Notes: generated by a model not told the origin, from the sequence alone. A stretch of DNA of 64,000 nt from Ananas comosus (GCF_001540865.1 NC_033623.1:2737067-2801066); one strand, 5' to 3'; shown: positions 34,581 through 46,959, counted from the stretch's first letter. Numbers and translations are program-made.

Positions 34581-36094
34581 ACCCTACTTTTTTTAAACAA
34601 TAATAGCACAGACCTTAGTACTGACCAGTTGCTGTGTCAGATCTAGAATGGATTCTCTGTGATCTAAATGACTAAATCTGAATCTGATTGGACCTACACA
34701 ACTGTTCCAATCTACAACATCTTAAATCTCTGAACATAATATAAGGTGACAGGAATGTCACAAATGAACCTCGGATCCATTATTTATGCATTAAAAGTTA
34801 TTGGATATGTTTTGGAACCTTCATATGTATTACTATTACAAAACTTCAACTTAATTTAAGACAATAAGCTCCTCAGTGATCCCAAATAAAGCTCTTTAAA
34901 AATTGGGCCGCTCAATAGGTTTGTACTTCAAATTAAAATTTTAAATCACACAATAAATAGGAAAACTCCAATATTCTCTACTTTTTGTGACTCTTATGTA
35001 GTCATGGAAAGTTAAAAATTGAAAAATTTAGGTGTAAACATCCCAAATAATTTTGTGAACTTTTGGATTCGAAACCGTAAGATATACACTCCTTTGAGGT
35101 GTATGGATAACATTTTTTTTCTTTTTACCAAAACAGCAATACTATCTATATATGTACCCTATTCATGGTATAAAGTTTATTCCAATAGGCCTCTTGTAAC
35201 TCTTATTAAACTACTAATCTTATCAATTCTCTTTGATTTTACTAAAATCCAAAAAGGTTTATCAATTCTTGAATCCTTAGGTGCGAAATATATAACCTCA
35301 TAAGGGGTGTACATATAGTATTTTCCTTATGAGAAATGAGAAAATCTTGTATCACTGAGACCCCTAGGGGTGAATGGATAGAATATTATTTGAAAATATC
35401 CGCATCCAGATAGAAAATATTTGAATCCGGTTGAATATGGAAAATAAAATTGATTTTAGAGAGTCAAAATTATCCAAATATCTAGGGAAAATGAGTATAG
35501 ATACAAATATCCAAATTTTTTAGTATTATATTTTATATTGACAAATTAAATTGCAATATTAATTGGAAACATCCCATATCCCTAATCCTTTAATCCCAAT
35601 ATTCTATTTTCATGTTTCAATACTGTGCTTTCAAGTTTTTAGATGTGTAAAAAAAAAATAAAAACTTCTAAGTGTTTGATTGCCAATATGTATATGGAGT
35701 AGATGGCTTAATTGCTATTTATTGAGAGATAAGAAGGAGTTTGATTGCTTTTTGTGAAATAATAATATTTCCTTGGAGAGAAATAAAATAGTCTTGTGTG
35801 CTCTTTGTTTATTTTTGTATTTGTTAAATATGAATATAGGTATATAAAAATATAGGTATATAAAAAATTAAATATAGGTATACAAAAATTTGAATATGAA
35901 TGTAAAACTTTATTTACATTATTGCTAATTCTAATTCATATATAATAATATATAATATAAATATATAATATAATATATAATATATAATATATATATATTA
36001 AAAATTGTTTGCTAAAAAAATTTAAAAAATAATAATACATATATGACATCATTTAAATTAAAAAATAACAAATTTCTATTTCGTTTCTCCTTTA
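34581..36094. other. A/T-rich spacer, no gene
   Basis: No exon was recognised. TA-rich tracts occur near 35937-36000. A 94-codon open stretch near 35019-35303 has no resemblance I can name. Confidence 0.45.
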
Positions 36095-36685
36095 GGGCTT
36101 GTTTGGTTAAGTGTGAATTGGATATGGATAATGGAATGCGAATAAATTGGAATGGTAATTGGAATGGCCCACTCCCCACAGACGTTTGGTTTATTTGTGG
36201 ATTAGATTGGAATGAGTATTCACATTTCATTGTTTGGTTCGTATAAACTAAAAAAAGTATAGGATTCTATAATACTAATTTTACTCTCAAATATAAATTT
36301 ATATTATTTAAAATTTATGAAAAATATAATACTATTCTTTAATAAGTTTTTCAAAAAAAATAACAAATTTATTTTTAAAATCTTTTATTGATGTTGGTTA
36401 GGGATAGGGTTTTGAGAGGGGATATATATATATATTTTTTGATGAGAAAGGGGTGAAGAGAAGGAGGGTGAGATGGTCACATGGGCTTCGAGAACTTAGT
36501 GGGCTTCCGGAATGAAATCTCAATCCGGGCTAGAAGACCGGAATCAAGTTGAAGGCTAATGGGCCATTCCCATTCCAGTCCGGAATAGGAATCCCAAACC
36601 GATTCATGTGAACCAAACAAAATTAACCGGATTTGATCAAACCGATTCACATTCCATACCCAAAATGGATGAACCAAACAAGCCC
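36095..36685. mobile_element. Tourist/Harbinger-type MITE
   Basis: The ends GGGCTTGTTTGGTT and AACCAAACAAGCCC-type inverse are perfect partners. The flanking trinucleotide TTA (36092-36094 and 36686-36688) is the expected TWA duplication. Inner arms carry GGAATGG words in both orientations. It is 591 bp and non-coding. Confidence 0.88.
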
Positions 36686-37036
36686 TTAATATTTTATTTT
36701 ATACCATATGACTATTTAATATTAATTAGAAGGGGGTCTCTGATTGAGGAGCTTATGGAAAAGTTAAGGAGAAAAAAATTCTAATTTTATAGTCGATTTG
36801 GCTCCCTTGATATAAAATGTTTGCTAAAAGAAAATAGGTAAAACAGATGCAACTAATCTAAACTTGAAGTCATTTGTTAACAATTATCTAATTTTTTAAA
36901 AAATTTATTTACAACTATCTAACTTTTAAAAAAATTTATTTTACTTCTAATCTTTTATTTTATTTGATTTTAGTTGTTTATTTGTTTTAAAACTATTGCA
37001 TGTTAGCTTAAATGAGCCAGTATCTTACTTCGTAGC

Positions 37037-37370
37037 AGAGGCCAGGTTGGATCGAGTCATAGTCAAAGAACGTTAGTGTTGTGTGTTTACACACTTCAAG
37101 TGCGATGAGCATCCTCATTCCTTTAGTTAAAATTTTTGATATTATTGATCATTACTTTCTATTTACAGATGGTATAAAAACTAGTGACACTCTGTTTGAT
37201 CCCTACATGCGAAATGCATTTTCGGGGGAGATAGAGGCTGTTGACTTAAATAGACTAGCATCCCTGCCTCCTGGCGGAGGCCGATTTGAGCCGAGTCGTA
37301 GCGAAGGCCGTATCGTTATGTGTCCATTAAATTTAAGTGTGATCGGTGTCCTCTTTTCTCCAGTTTGAGC
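37037..37370. repeat. Diverged tandem repeat, ~240-bp spacing
   Basis: The segment 37040-37130 (GAGGCC...GAGTCATAG...AAGTGCGATGAGCATCCTC) is recognisably repeated at 37276-37370 (GAGGCC...GAGTCGTAGC...AAGTGTGATCGGTGTCCTC). The class is unknown. Confidence 0.5.
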
Positions 37371-39179
37371 TTATAGAATTTTTGGTTAGTACTTTCGATC
37401 CACATTGCATATATCCAGTGCATTTGTATATTTGTACACAACATCTTTGTTGGTCATTTATTTTATCTAATTATTTAATCTCTACTATCCAATGAGTTGT
37501 AGTTCTTTAGTTAAAAAATGAGTGATTGAATTTTTAATTTGAGATGTATTTAAAAAAGAATTGAGATATAGTGTATAAATAAATATCTGAATGCATCAAA
37601 TGTAGTCAATCACTTTTTGCCACTGAAGAAGCATAGGACAACATGCTTTTCCAATGGCAATTATAATCAATCATAATTTTATAATATAAAAAGGTACAAA
37701 CATACAATCCAATCTTTTAAATTTGATTTTAGTATCCGGCCTTCCAATTTATTTAATTTGAGTCAGTCAACATCCTCTTTAACTTAAAAATTTAAATTAT
37801 TTATTTATTTTAATAAATTTATAGTTGTAAAAATTGTATAAAATATACTTATTAAATCTGTGAAGATAAACTACATATTTAAATTTTAAAAGTCAAAGTG
37901 TCGTCGACTGACTCAATCAAACAAATCGAAAGGTTGGTCAGTAAAATTATAATTTTGAAATGCCGAGCAACCAATTCAAAATGGTGTATATTTTTATCTA
38001 AAAGAAATATTTTTTAAAATTTTAAAAATTTTTATAATATAAAAAATATCTCTGGCTACGCTAGTACAGTACCCTATTAAATTGTGGTTTAGTACAAACA
38101 CATTGAGTAACGTTTCCTTTCTCCATTACCACCACTCTTACAACGGCTCCCTTCACGAGCCAGCTTGTCACGACACGTGTCATTTAATTCCCCCTCACCG
38201 ACCTTCCCAACTCTGATCCTTACAGCCCATGTGAATTTCCCATAATACCCCTCGCTGCAACTGGTCCTTCAGTGGCATTCTTGTAATTTTGTCCTACGCC
38301 AGTGGCGTTACGTACGGTCACTTCAACCGCTCGTGAGATCGCCGCGATGGGGGAAATTAATTACGTGGTAAAAATGTAGGGAGACCCCTCAACTATACGC
38401 GCCTCTGAAATGCGCGCCCCAACCTCTATTTTTATTTTGATCGGGACCTTTTATCAAATCTAGTAATTTATTTTAGTTATTAAATGCCAGTTAATTTTAT
38501 TAGCTATTAAAATTGGTTAAATCACCAGTATATTTGAGAGAATTTCTAATTTATTAACTAAAAATTAGTTTATTGCAAAGATTAAATGCTGAAGAGTTAT
38601 TTTTGGAAAAAAATAAATTTCAAATGGGATATCGTTTAGGGGGGTCGGCGTATATTTTTACCAAACTATCCGACGCGGAGATCCTTCGATCGATTCGTGG
38701 GCCTCTCTTCTCCCTCTCCCTAGGGTTTCCCAAGAGCGCACGGGGGGAGAAGCTGCTACCATTTTTAGGGTTTCGGAGCATCGGATTTCGCGGAGATTCC
38801 ATCGGATTTGGCGATTCTGAGGTCGCTTTTTCTCTGTGATTTTGGGGCAAAAATGTGTACTTGAGCTCGATATTGGTGTTACGATCTACTTGGTTGTTTC
38901 AGATCTATGCAAAGATCACGGATTAGAATTTTTTTTTTTTTTTTTTGTTCCGAGTTTTTTGATGTGTTAATGTTTCAATTTTATGCCCAAAGGTGTAACC
39001 TTTTTTGTTTTCTGGAAGGAATTAATTTTGGATTTAGCTTGATTCAGATGTTTATACGTGCTCAAGGCCTCTTTGTTTAGATCTGAGGGCTATAATCTCC
39101 GGATTATGCGTTGCTACAGCAAATGCAGGTTCGTGGAATGCTCAATTCCTTTGTGCTTTGTTGATCTCTAAATGTTTTG
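37371..39179 (+). promoter_or_regulatory. Promoter and leader of the OCTOPUS-like gene
   Basis: The A/T-rich spacer changes at about 38690 to GC-richer sequence with two AGGGTTT words, typical of plant 5' leaders. A possible leader intron runs from near 38830 to the acceptor AAATGCAG|GTTCG (39128), with a T-run at 38932-38946 inside it. Exact transcription start and donor are not fixed. Confidence 0.45.
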
Positions 39180-40457
39180 ATGGACCGCGAAAATGACGGC
39201 TCTACGAGGTGCCAGAAACACCCTACTGAGATCTTCACTGGTTTCTGTCCTTCTTGTTTGGTGGAGAGGTTGTCTACGGTCGGCACGAGCAACTCCAGGA
39301 GCGAGATCGTAGAAGAGATCTCAACAGAGATCTCAGTTGCGTTCCCCGTTGCCGAGGAGAAGAAGCGCGGTGAAATCAGGCGTAAAAAGACCCTCCTTTC
39401 GCTGTTTCAGTTGGATGATGTTGTTGATAATGGCGTGAATGAGGAATCTCTGAGGAAAGAGGTAGAGAGCTCGAGAATTGGGAACAATGGTGCCAGTTGC
39501 TCTGAAGCAGCCCCGTCGGGGAATGTTGCCGCTGATGAGAAGATAATGGTTGCTTTGGATGAGCGGAAATTGAACGGAAAAGGCATGCTGTATTGGTTGA
39601 GCTCGATTTTGCCAAGGAAGGGATTGACACGGGAGAAAGTGAATACTTCGAACGATGGCCGATCGCAGGAAAGGTGTTCAATTGATCGCCCAAGAGAAAT
39701 GCCGTTGGAAAGAAAGCCTAGTTTCCGGTATTCTTGTGACTGGATGGTGTGCCGAGAGTCGAGAAGGGGCTCATGGGAACTCCCTAGGCGTTCGTGGGAT
39801 GGTTCAGTGGTGAGTAGGGCACTCGCCTGCTCGTTTGCCTGCCTTGAGGAGCGAAAAGATGGGATTAGAAGTATAAAAGGAAAATTAGCGGAGGATATTA
39901 CGAGCAGAAACCCTAACCCATCTGCTGAGTGTGGTGATACAGCCAAAACTAATGGTCAGCCCTCGGCTGATGAATCCTCTGCAGATTTAGCTATTTCGAG
40001 AATCAATAGGAGAAAATCACACAGATGGAGCAATGTGTGGGATTGGAGTGTTACTAGCCCTCTGAGGGATATTGTAAAGAAGCGTGAGCGTGTGTTGGAG
40101 AGGTCTCTGTCCGAATCTTGGAAGGATGGGCGAAAGGATAAAATCATAGAAGCTACGGAAGCTGATAGTGGAGTGCATGTTAATCGGAACGGCTCAAGTT
40201 CATCTAGAGAGAGCCAGAGTGTGAAACGGAATGTGAATGCTGCTAATGATGATATGCAGAACCTCAAACCTGATTGGCAAACGAAAAGAGAAAGCCGACT
40301 CGGTCGGAGTCGGAGTGTTCATTACTCCTCTCCTGGAAATGTAGATAATGGGCTGTTGCGCTTTTATTTGACACCCTTAAGAAGCAGTAGAAGTACTAAC
40401 AAAGGTAGGAGGAAAAATTCACGCTTATTTGCTAGAGGTATATTTGGGTTTTACTAA
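39180..40457 (+). CDS. OCTOPUS-like protein (DUF740 family)
   Basis: One exon encodes 425 residues from the ATG at 39180 to TAA at 40455-40457. The N-terminus has the family signature C-x2-HP...GFC-x2-CL-x-ERL (Cys11, His14, Cys23, Cys26). Later come KKTLLSLFQLDDV, YWLSSILPRK, ALACSFACLEE, a WSNVWDWSVTSPLRD block and the closing LRFYLTPLRSSR plus a C-terminal ARGIFGFY resembling the family's ARGxxxxY end. OCTOPUS and its paralogues are polar plasma-membrane-associated proteins of provascular and phloem cells; OCTOPUS promotes phloem differentiation and antagonises BIN2. This copy is shorter than Arabidopsis OCTOPUS and closer to the OPL paralogues. Ser/Arg/Lys richness suggests phosphorylation. 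The frame has no breaks, so it is probably a functional gene. Confidence 0.9.
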   Translation: MDRENDGSTRCQKHPTEIFTGFCPSCLVERLSTVGTSNSRSEIVEEISTEISVAFPVAEEKKRGEIRRKKTLLSLFQLDDVVDNGVNEESLRKEVESSRIGNNGASCSEAAPSGNVAADEKIMVALDERKLNGKGMLYWLSSILPRKGLTREKVNTSNDGRSQERCSIDRPREMPLERKPSFRYSCDWMVCRESRRGSWELPRRSWDGSVVSRALACSFACLEERKDGIRSIKGKLAEDITSRNPNPSAECGDTAKTNGQPSADESSADLAISRINRRKSHRWSNVWDWSVTSPLRDIVKKRERVLERSLSESWKDGRKDKIIEATEADSGVHVNRNGSSSSRESQSVKRNVNAANDDMQNLKPDWQTKRESRLGRSRSVHYSSPGNVDNGLLRFYLTPLRSSRSTNKGRRKNSRLFARGIFGFY

Positions 40458-40780
40458 TAAGGGGCACTGCGCTTGATCTATGAGATAAAGAAAAACTCCT
40501 GCATCCAAGAAAACCCCTTTTGCTCCTACTTTGTTGTTGTTACGAAGGATAGGTCGTCAGGACAAATTATTGACACCGGAATTGTTTGCTACGGGAAGTG
40601 CTCAGTTAATCTAAATGCTTTCTATCAAACTGAGGAAAGTTGCATCAGAGATGGAATAACTTGGTTTCAGTATTCATGGTATGTCCAAAGAGTTATTCTT
40701 TACTGTTGTATGTTAGTATACTATGTTCAGGTTAACTCTGTAGATTAATAGGATGATATAATTGTTTACTCGACAGATAA
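40458..40780 (+). other. 3' flank of the OCTOPUS-like gene
   Basis: Probably 3' untranslated region; a 91-codon open stretch here has no recognisable domain. The Mutator-like element begins 330 bp after the stop codon. Confidence 0.45.
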
Positions 40781-40789
40781 TAATGGAAA

Positions 40790-41600
40790 GGGTTAATTGC
40801 ATACACGTCCCTGCAAATATAGTGAATTGCAGATATATCCCTGCAAAACTCAATTTCTATAAGTTGTCCCTGCAAAAGTCCTAATATATGCAGATATGTC
40901 CCCCTGGTTAGAATTTGTTAGGAAACTGTTAATTTTTTAACAGTTTTCTTGTGAAATGACCTTTTTGCCTTCACAAATATATCCCTCCAAAATATTCCCT
41001 CTTCCCCTTCTTTTTCTCTTCCTTTTCGGGCCGCTGGAGCGGACGGCGGCGGCGGCGGTGCGGGGTTGGGTTCGCCGGCAACGAAGAAGAGGGAAGAGAA
41101 AGAAAGAGAGGAAGAAGAAGAGGGAAGAGGAAGAAGGAGAGGAAAAGGGAGAGGAAGAGGGAAGAGAAAGAGGAAGAGGGAGAGGGTTCGCCGCCAACAC
41201 CGCCGCCGCATCTCCTCCCTCGCCGGCGACGAAGAAGAGGGAAAAGGAAGAGGGAGAGAAAGAAGAAGGGCGAAAAGGAAGAGGGAGAGGAAGAGGGAAG
41301 AGAAAAAAGAAGAGGGAGAGGGTTCGCTGCCGCCGCCGCATCTCCTCTCTCGCCGGCGACGAAGAAGAGGGAAAAGGAAGAGGGAGAGAAGAAGAAGAGG
41401 GTAAAATTGTCATTTCACTCATTAATTAATCATGGTTAAGTATTTTAATTATGGTTAACGAAATTTCTCTAACGGAAACTAACGGCAGGGACATATTTGC
41501 ATACATTAGGACTTTTGCAGGGACAACTTATGGAAATTAAGTTTTGCAGGGATAGATATGCAATTCACTATGTTTGGAGGGACGTGTATGCAATTAACCC
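40790..41600. mobile_element. Mutator-like element with perfect 9-bp target duplication
   Basis: Terminal inverted repeats of about 125 bp (starting GGGTTAATTGCATACACG) are roughly 90% alike by eye. The 9-bp duplication TAATGGAAA is perfect (40781-40789 and 41601-41609). Long arms and 9-bp duplications define Mutator-like elements. The interior (about 40990-41400) is GC/purine-rich: GAAGAGGGA repeats and two or three copies of a GCCGCCGCATCTCC...TCGCCGGCGACGAAGAAGAG unit. This could be captured host sequence (Pack-MULE) or an expanded simple repeat. Overlapping long open frames of Arg/Glu/Lys or Ser/Leu/Pro are by-products of the purine bias. Confidence 0.93.
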
Positions 41601-41609
41601 TAATGGAAA

Positions 41610-42900
41610 AGTTTCTGTCATATGTAGTTTGTTTTCTTCACTGTTTGTTCTATAAAGTCATTATTTGAGCTTTATTTGTTTCAGTATTGCTGCGATTAGC
41701 TGGGTCTATTTACATAGTTGCATGTACAATGAGCAAAAACTGATACCTTTTCTTTTCTCTTCAACCCCTCCCTCCCTTTTCTGTTTAATTAATTCTGGCA
41801 TTTCTATGTGCTAAAACCATGAAATTCCACACAAAGTTCTCGATCAAAGACTCAGTGTGTTACATTGAACGTGAGTAATTTGTAATAGCTTTGTATTTTT
41901 GTTTCTCTGTCATACCTGGTGTTTTTTGTTTTTTTTTTTGTGTTATAAGTTGTTTTCTGATGTAATTTTATTACCTTCTTGCTACGTCTCTATGACATGT
42001 TATGTCCGGGTGTCACTAAATAGGCCATACCTTATGCATCACTTTGATCTAGCTTACATGTATGACTTATTTTCTTGAATTTGGTCAGAACGTCTTCATT
42101 TACGCTAAGCAATGTCTCCGACCTGGGCCCTGCTGGTAAGATTGTGTTGTGCATAGCCTTTTATGTTTCTAGGTATTATTCTAACACCAAAGTGAGATAT
42201 CTGTGCTCTTTTGGTAGTTTTATTGAATGCGTACATTTGCATTCTATGTCATCTTCTTGTGATAGTGGTTTGTCTTCACCATCCATGGATAGAAAATTTT
42301 TATTTCTTTGGGGTCAAGATACTGTTGTATTATTTAGAGAAAATTAACTGTTGGTTGGAACTTGGACTAGAGAGATTGTGACGAATACGTAGTGGGTAAT
42401 GGCAAGAGATTATAGAGGATCAATGATGGTATAAATCTATTTTATTCATAGTGATCATCATGGAAAGAAATTATAGAGGGTAATACAGGTAATAGAACAT
42501 ACTTTTACATCGCTTGATTCATCAATAGTTTGAAGTTGAATGAGATTAACAGTGATCTTCTTTAGAATTATTATGTTTCTTCTGTATAACATCAGTTGGC
42601 ATTGTTGCTAGTTAAGAGTTTCGTATCTCAAAATCACCAGTTATATTAGTAATAACTAAGGACGATATGTAGCACAACTTTGCAAGTTTGCTCTGTATAT
42701 CTGTATAGAATTGTGTATGTTTTGAGTTTAATTTTTTCAATTTTTTGCATGCCTTTAAGGAATTGTTTATTCAGAGAGGACGTAGGAACATAACTTAGTT
42801 CTCGAACTAACCTCACTCTTAGTTAGGGTTTTTTCGAGTCCAACAGAAGATAGGAGTGAAGAGCTGATAGATGCCTTACCTGCAGATTTCAAAGGAATAA
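41610..42900. other. Spacer, no gene recognised
   Basis: A/T-rich non-coding DNA behind the Mutator-like element. A 90-codon open stretch (42075-42347) shows no domain I recognise. Confidence 0.45.
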
Positions 42901-42904
42901 TTTG

Positions 42905-43186
42905 GGTTTGACTTGCTTTATTCATAAGGGATGTTGATTCCTTTGTTGGGTTATGTTTATTTCCTATTGTTTTCCAATCTACTTAAAGAAGAACTTTCTT
43001 GGAGATTCATAAGAGTGATTTCTTACAGAAGCTGTGCCTCACTGATCCTTACAGCTTCTGTAAGTAATCACTCTTTTGAATCTCCAAGAAGTTTCTTCAT
43101 CAAGTAAATTGGAAAACAGAAGGAAATAAACATAATTCAGAAAGGGGATCAGCATTACTCTTCTGAATCAAACAGGTCAAATTGAC
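42905..43186. repeat. Long near-perfect hairpin (~130-bp arms)
   Basis: The left arm (about 42905-43034) and right arm (about 43052-43186) are inverse copies with few mismatches, for example CTTGGAGATTCATAAGAGTG against CACTCTTTTGAATCTCCAAG. They are separated by a loop of about 17 bases (GCCTCACTGATCCTTA). A transcript would fold into a long double strand. It could be a MITE, or a source of small RNAs; no target duplication was identified. Confidence 0.85.
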
Positions 43187-43921
43187 ATGTGCGAGGTTTG
43201 GGATTACTTATGATCCTGTACACAGTGATAAAATGCAAGCTTCAAATTGAAGCAAAATCATATGCAAGAGGGTGATTGAGACACAAGGTAAAGCGCAAGT
43301 GCGCAAGGGTGGCCTTTGTAATTTAGCAAATTTATTATACAGCAGAATCAATGCATTAGCGGGCGAATAAATAGTCGATACAAAGATTTATCAAGGACTA
43401 CTATATGATTGGAGTCAAATCAATTAGTTTTACTTGTTAGCTTTTTCAATTGTTGCAGAGTAAACCAGATTTGACCCTACAGATTCAACCTTCCATTGAT
43501 GTTTCATTTGAGGATTTCCAGCAGCAGCAACATATTCCAATTGATAGAGCTGAAATTGGGCAGGAGAAGGTGGGTTTCAGGTCCCCTGATTCAGTAACTT
43601 AGTCTGGGCCTAACAATTCAATTTAGGGTCATTTAGATTCAAGCTATAGGTTGTTTCACCTTAACCCCACTGAAATTGAACCTGAAATTTCAAAAACTTG
43701 CCTTTTTCATCTATTAGAGATTTAACATCTTTTCACCTGGTTGGATGATTATGACTAATTTATGAAGTTTGGATGTTTTCTTAACTTTTGAAGTGGATCA
43801 AATCACAATCTTGGTAGTTTGAACAATAGATTCTTTGGAAGTTCTAATATCAAAGCAGTGAATAGCTATTGTGCTTGCAATCATGAGAATGGCATTTTTT
43901 GATAAAGTCCCATTTTTTCTC

Positions 43922-44447
43922 GAGTAGGCTATTGTGCTTTTATGAGTACGGAGGTTTTCGTTCTCGTAATTTGTTTTATATAATGAGACTTCCGAATCGA
44001 CAATCAATTCTATTAGATTTGATCTAGGGTATTTAAAATATTTAAAAATATGATTTTTTTGATATCATTTATCTAGTGTTTAAAAGGGTTTAATATCAAT
44101 AATTTTAATGGTTAATGTGAGTTGTTTACTAGTTTGACTGTGTATAGATTTTCAAATCAAATAAAATTTTGAGAGAAAAATTTTTAATTATTAACAGCAA
44201 AATTAATATTTCTGATCTAAAATTTCGATATTATATTATTACTTTTTGTGAGATTGTTATTTTCAGTCAATGGTTTTGAGCCATTTATGTAACCGATATT
44301 GAAAAATCGTAAAATTTATTTTTAAAATACTTCAAATACTCTAGATTAAGCTTACTATAGCTGATTGTCAATTCAAAAATTCTATCATAGAAAATAATTT
44401 AGGAGTATGGAGGCTTTTGTGCTCTTAAAATTATAGTAGTCCTACTC
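43922..44447. mobile_element. Foldback DNA element, family A copy 1
   Basis: Arms of about 130 bp start GAGTAGG and end CCTACTC. They share TGAGTACGGAGG / CCTCCATACTC words and an inner GATATCATTT core with the copies at 47.0 and 55.0 kb. Flanks show TTTTTTCT on both sides, a possible 8-bp duplication in low-complexity sequence. Non-coding. Confidence 0.75.
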
Positions 44448-44624
44448 TTTTTTCTTTTTCTTTTTTTGGTTAAAGGCTAAGGCGCCTGCTGGAACTTTCG
44501 GGCGCTCAAAAACTACGTGGCAGTATGTGGTTAGTGATCCAAACACCTGCCTAGTCTGCTTGAACCACATCTTGGGCTCGTGCAGGGAAGACTGCACGTC
44601 CGATTATTTAATGAGTTGCACAAC

Positions 44625-44930
44625 CAGTATTCTCGGTTGAGCGTCCGGAAGGTATTCGGACGCCCACGGAAGCCATTTGGAAGGTGTTCCATACGCCCGG
44701 AGGGACATTCGGTTGCTTAAAAGTTTAATCCTTCGTGCACCCGAGCTCTCAGGTAGAGCGTCCGGAAAAGGTTCGGACGGCTGCTGGGACCATTCGGAAG
44801 GGTTTTCGGACGCCCGAAAGCTGACCTCTCGCGAGCCAACCCTCGAGTAGAGCATCTGCTTGTTTTGGATGCTCAACTGGGCCAATCGAAACATTTTTTG
44901 GCTGCCCAAAGTCTTATTCCGGGCACCCAA
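44625..44930. repeat. Degenerate ~100-bp tandem repeats, GC-richer block
   Basis: Words GAGCGTCCGGAA, GTTCGGACG and CATTCGGAAGG recur about three times between 44638 and 44860 with drift. The block resembles repeat-laden LTR or leader DNA of retrotransposons. No coding sequence is supported. Confidence 0.5.
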
Positions 44931-45759
44931 AACGTTCGGAACTCAGGTTCACTTCTTTCGTAACTCCGTTTCGATCAATTCGATCCAAATTCAATCTGAA
45001 CTTCCTCAAATCCATTTTAATCATGTCTACTTAATCCGTATTTTGTCAATTTAGTCAATATTCAGTACATATATATTGCACGTCCACTTAGCTAGTAATA
45101 ATAAGTATATCAGTCCACAGCAGCAAAAGGCCACGGGGATGTTAACAGACCCGCCGAATGGACATAATTTTTTCTGTTCGAACGAAGCACCAACATAATC
45201 TAGCATTAGCAAAGTAACACTGGAGATCACAACTGAAAGTTTTTCCAAATCACAAGAACTAGAATAAGTGCTAAATAAACAAACCCCAAAAAGTAAAGTA
45301 AACAACAAAAGGCCTTGGCCTTCACCAATCCAGAGATGTAGTACAGAACAACTCTCTATCTGGTGGTCCTATGTAGTATATGCACACTGGTAGGGGATGC
45401 TATCTATTGCGCAATTCTCTTATCTCAGTCAGCGAATGGTGCACCTATCTCTGAAAAGAAAACCATAAGAGGGTGTAAGAACTACTAAACAGTAGTTTCC
45501 AGTGGATACGATCGGCGACAACCACCCACTAGGTCTACCTGAAGCGAGAATAAGTGAAAAACAACTAAATTTACTATAAACTGAGCTACAGAGAATACTA
45601 TAAATAATAACTCTTTATTTTCTGTCATGCTTCTACACTAGTAATGATCAAGAAGAGAATGACTGAATCATGCATCGATGCTAATACAAATAGATAAATG
45701 CAAGAAGATACCTAATCGCAATGACTGTTACTGCGGAAGAGATTACTAACTGCCGACAG
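44931..45759. other. Probable LTR-retrotransposon debris
   Basis: Non-coding; 45003-45110 is repeated at 46960-47014 plus 47578-47700 (see family A copy 2). No gene recognised. Confidence 0.4.
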
Positions 45760-46275
45760 ATTACTTCTCCGAGGCGTACTTGTAGATCAACACTGCGTCT
45801 TCTGCGCGGTTATTACGGAAAGCTGTGATCACCTATTCCACAATTGTGTTTATGTATGATACCTCCTCTTCAGCGCGGAAGGCTCGGTCGTATTTGATGG
45901 CACCACGAATGACGTCCGAAGTCTTTGGGAACGAACTTCTACCAACCCTGCAGACTCTGAGAACACAAGGTCTGACCCTTCTCACAGCAATCTGGTGGAT
46001 CGTTTGGGGGGATAGCAACAATTCCATCTTCCGGGGTATCCCGACCGATGCTTCCAGGTCTCTAGGATGTGTTAATCTTCTGATCACCAATTGGGCCGCT
46101 CTGCGTTGATGCGTCACTAGCTTCATCTCGCCTAGCTAGCTCTTTTCTGTTTCTTAGTTTTACCTCTTTTGCCTATTTTTTCGGAAACCCTAGCTGCTTT
46201 CAACTTGCATGCTTAGTTCATTTTGCTTAATAAATGAAGTAGATAACTTGCTACCTTTTTCTCAAAAATAAAATA
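45760..46275 (+). mobile_element. LINE 3' end (zinc finger, tail, AAAAT repeats)
   Basis: The start holds a broken zinc-finger segment (HCVFCAV...CDHLFHNCVY). A TAIWWIVWGDSNNSIFRG stretch follows, matching the ends of the other two LINEs. The tail reads AAATGAAGTAGATAACTTGC, then CTACC and five AAAAT units at 46263-46289. It is strongly 5'-truncated with frame breaks between finger and end. Confidence 0.85.
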
Positions 46276-46289
46276 AAATAAAATAAAAT

Positions 46290-46825
46290 TCTACTTTCCG
46301 ATACAATTTACACTAACATTATCCTCCATGAGCATACATAGCATATAGACATGTATTTGCATCAACGAAGATATAGTAGGAACTTCACTGTTTTCAACAA
46401 CTCGTAACCCACCTCGAATTGTTAATCCGGTCACGGCGAGAAATCCACCTCTCATGCACCTCTCCTCGGCTCACGTCCCGCAAGGATCCACTTAGAAACT
46501 CTAAAATCAGCAAGTGTACTAGCGAAATAAAGAAATACTAAATTTCCTCAATTTGGTGATTTAATCAACAAAAGGTGTAGATGGACGAAACTAGATTACC
46601 TTGATGATCTGAGTGAGGTAATTCTAATTCCGCGGGAAGTGACAAGAGGTTCGGTGGAATCCTCCAAATGCTCCACTGAAGAATCTGAACTCCGAAACTC
46701 CTAAAATCCAACGAAAGGTCAAACTGCACTTTAACTTCAATTCCTTTCGATTACCACAAATTCCAGCAAAAGTAAAGTGTAAATCGGCTTCCTACTTTCC
46801 TCTCCTTCGAACGAACATCGATTTA

Positions 46826-46876
<51 letters not shown>

Positions 46877-46959
46877 GCCCCTGAACCAGCAGCTTTACTG
46901 TTACTTACAGATTAAGAACATATATTGGCATCCGTTTAAATCATGTCTAAACTTCTTCA
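46290..46959. other. Retroelement-like non-coding DNA with (TC)n
   Basis: Spacer with a pure TC microsatellite at 46829-46870. The remaining text resembles LTR or leader sequence of a retrotransposon but has no motif that I can name safely. Confidence 0.45.

Noticed and set aside
39376..40267. Minus-strand frames of 103-179 codons
   Set aside because: They are antisense shadows of the OCTOPUS-like gene.
40918..41429. Overlapping open frames of 97-161 codons on both strands
   Set aside because: They lie wholly inside the Mutator-like element and arise from GA-rich repeats; composition is almost only Arg/Glu/Lys/Gly or Ser/Leu/Pro/Phe.
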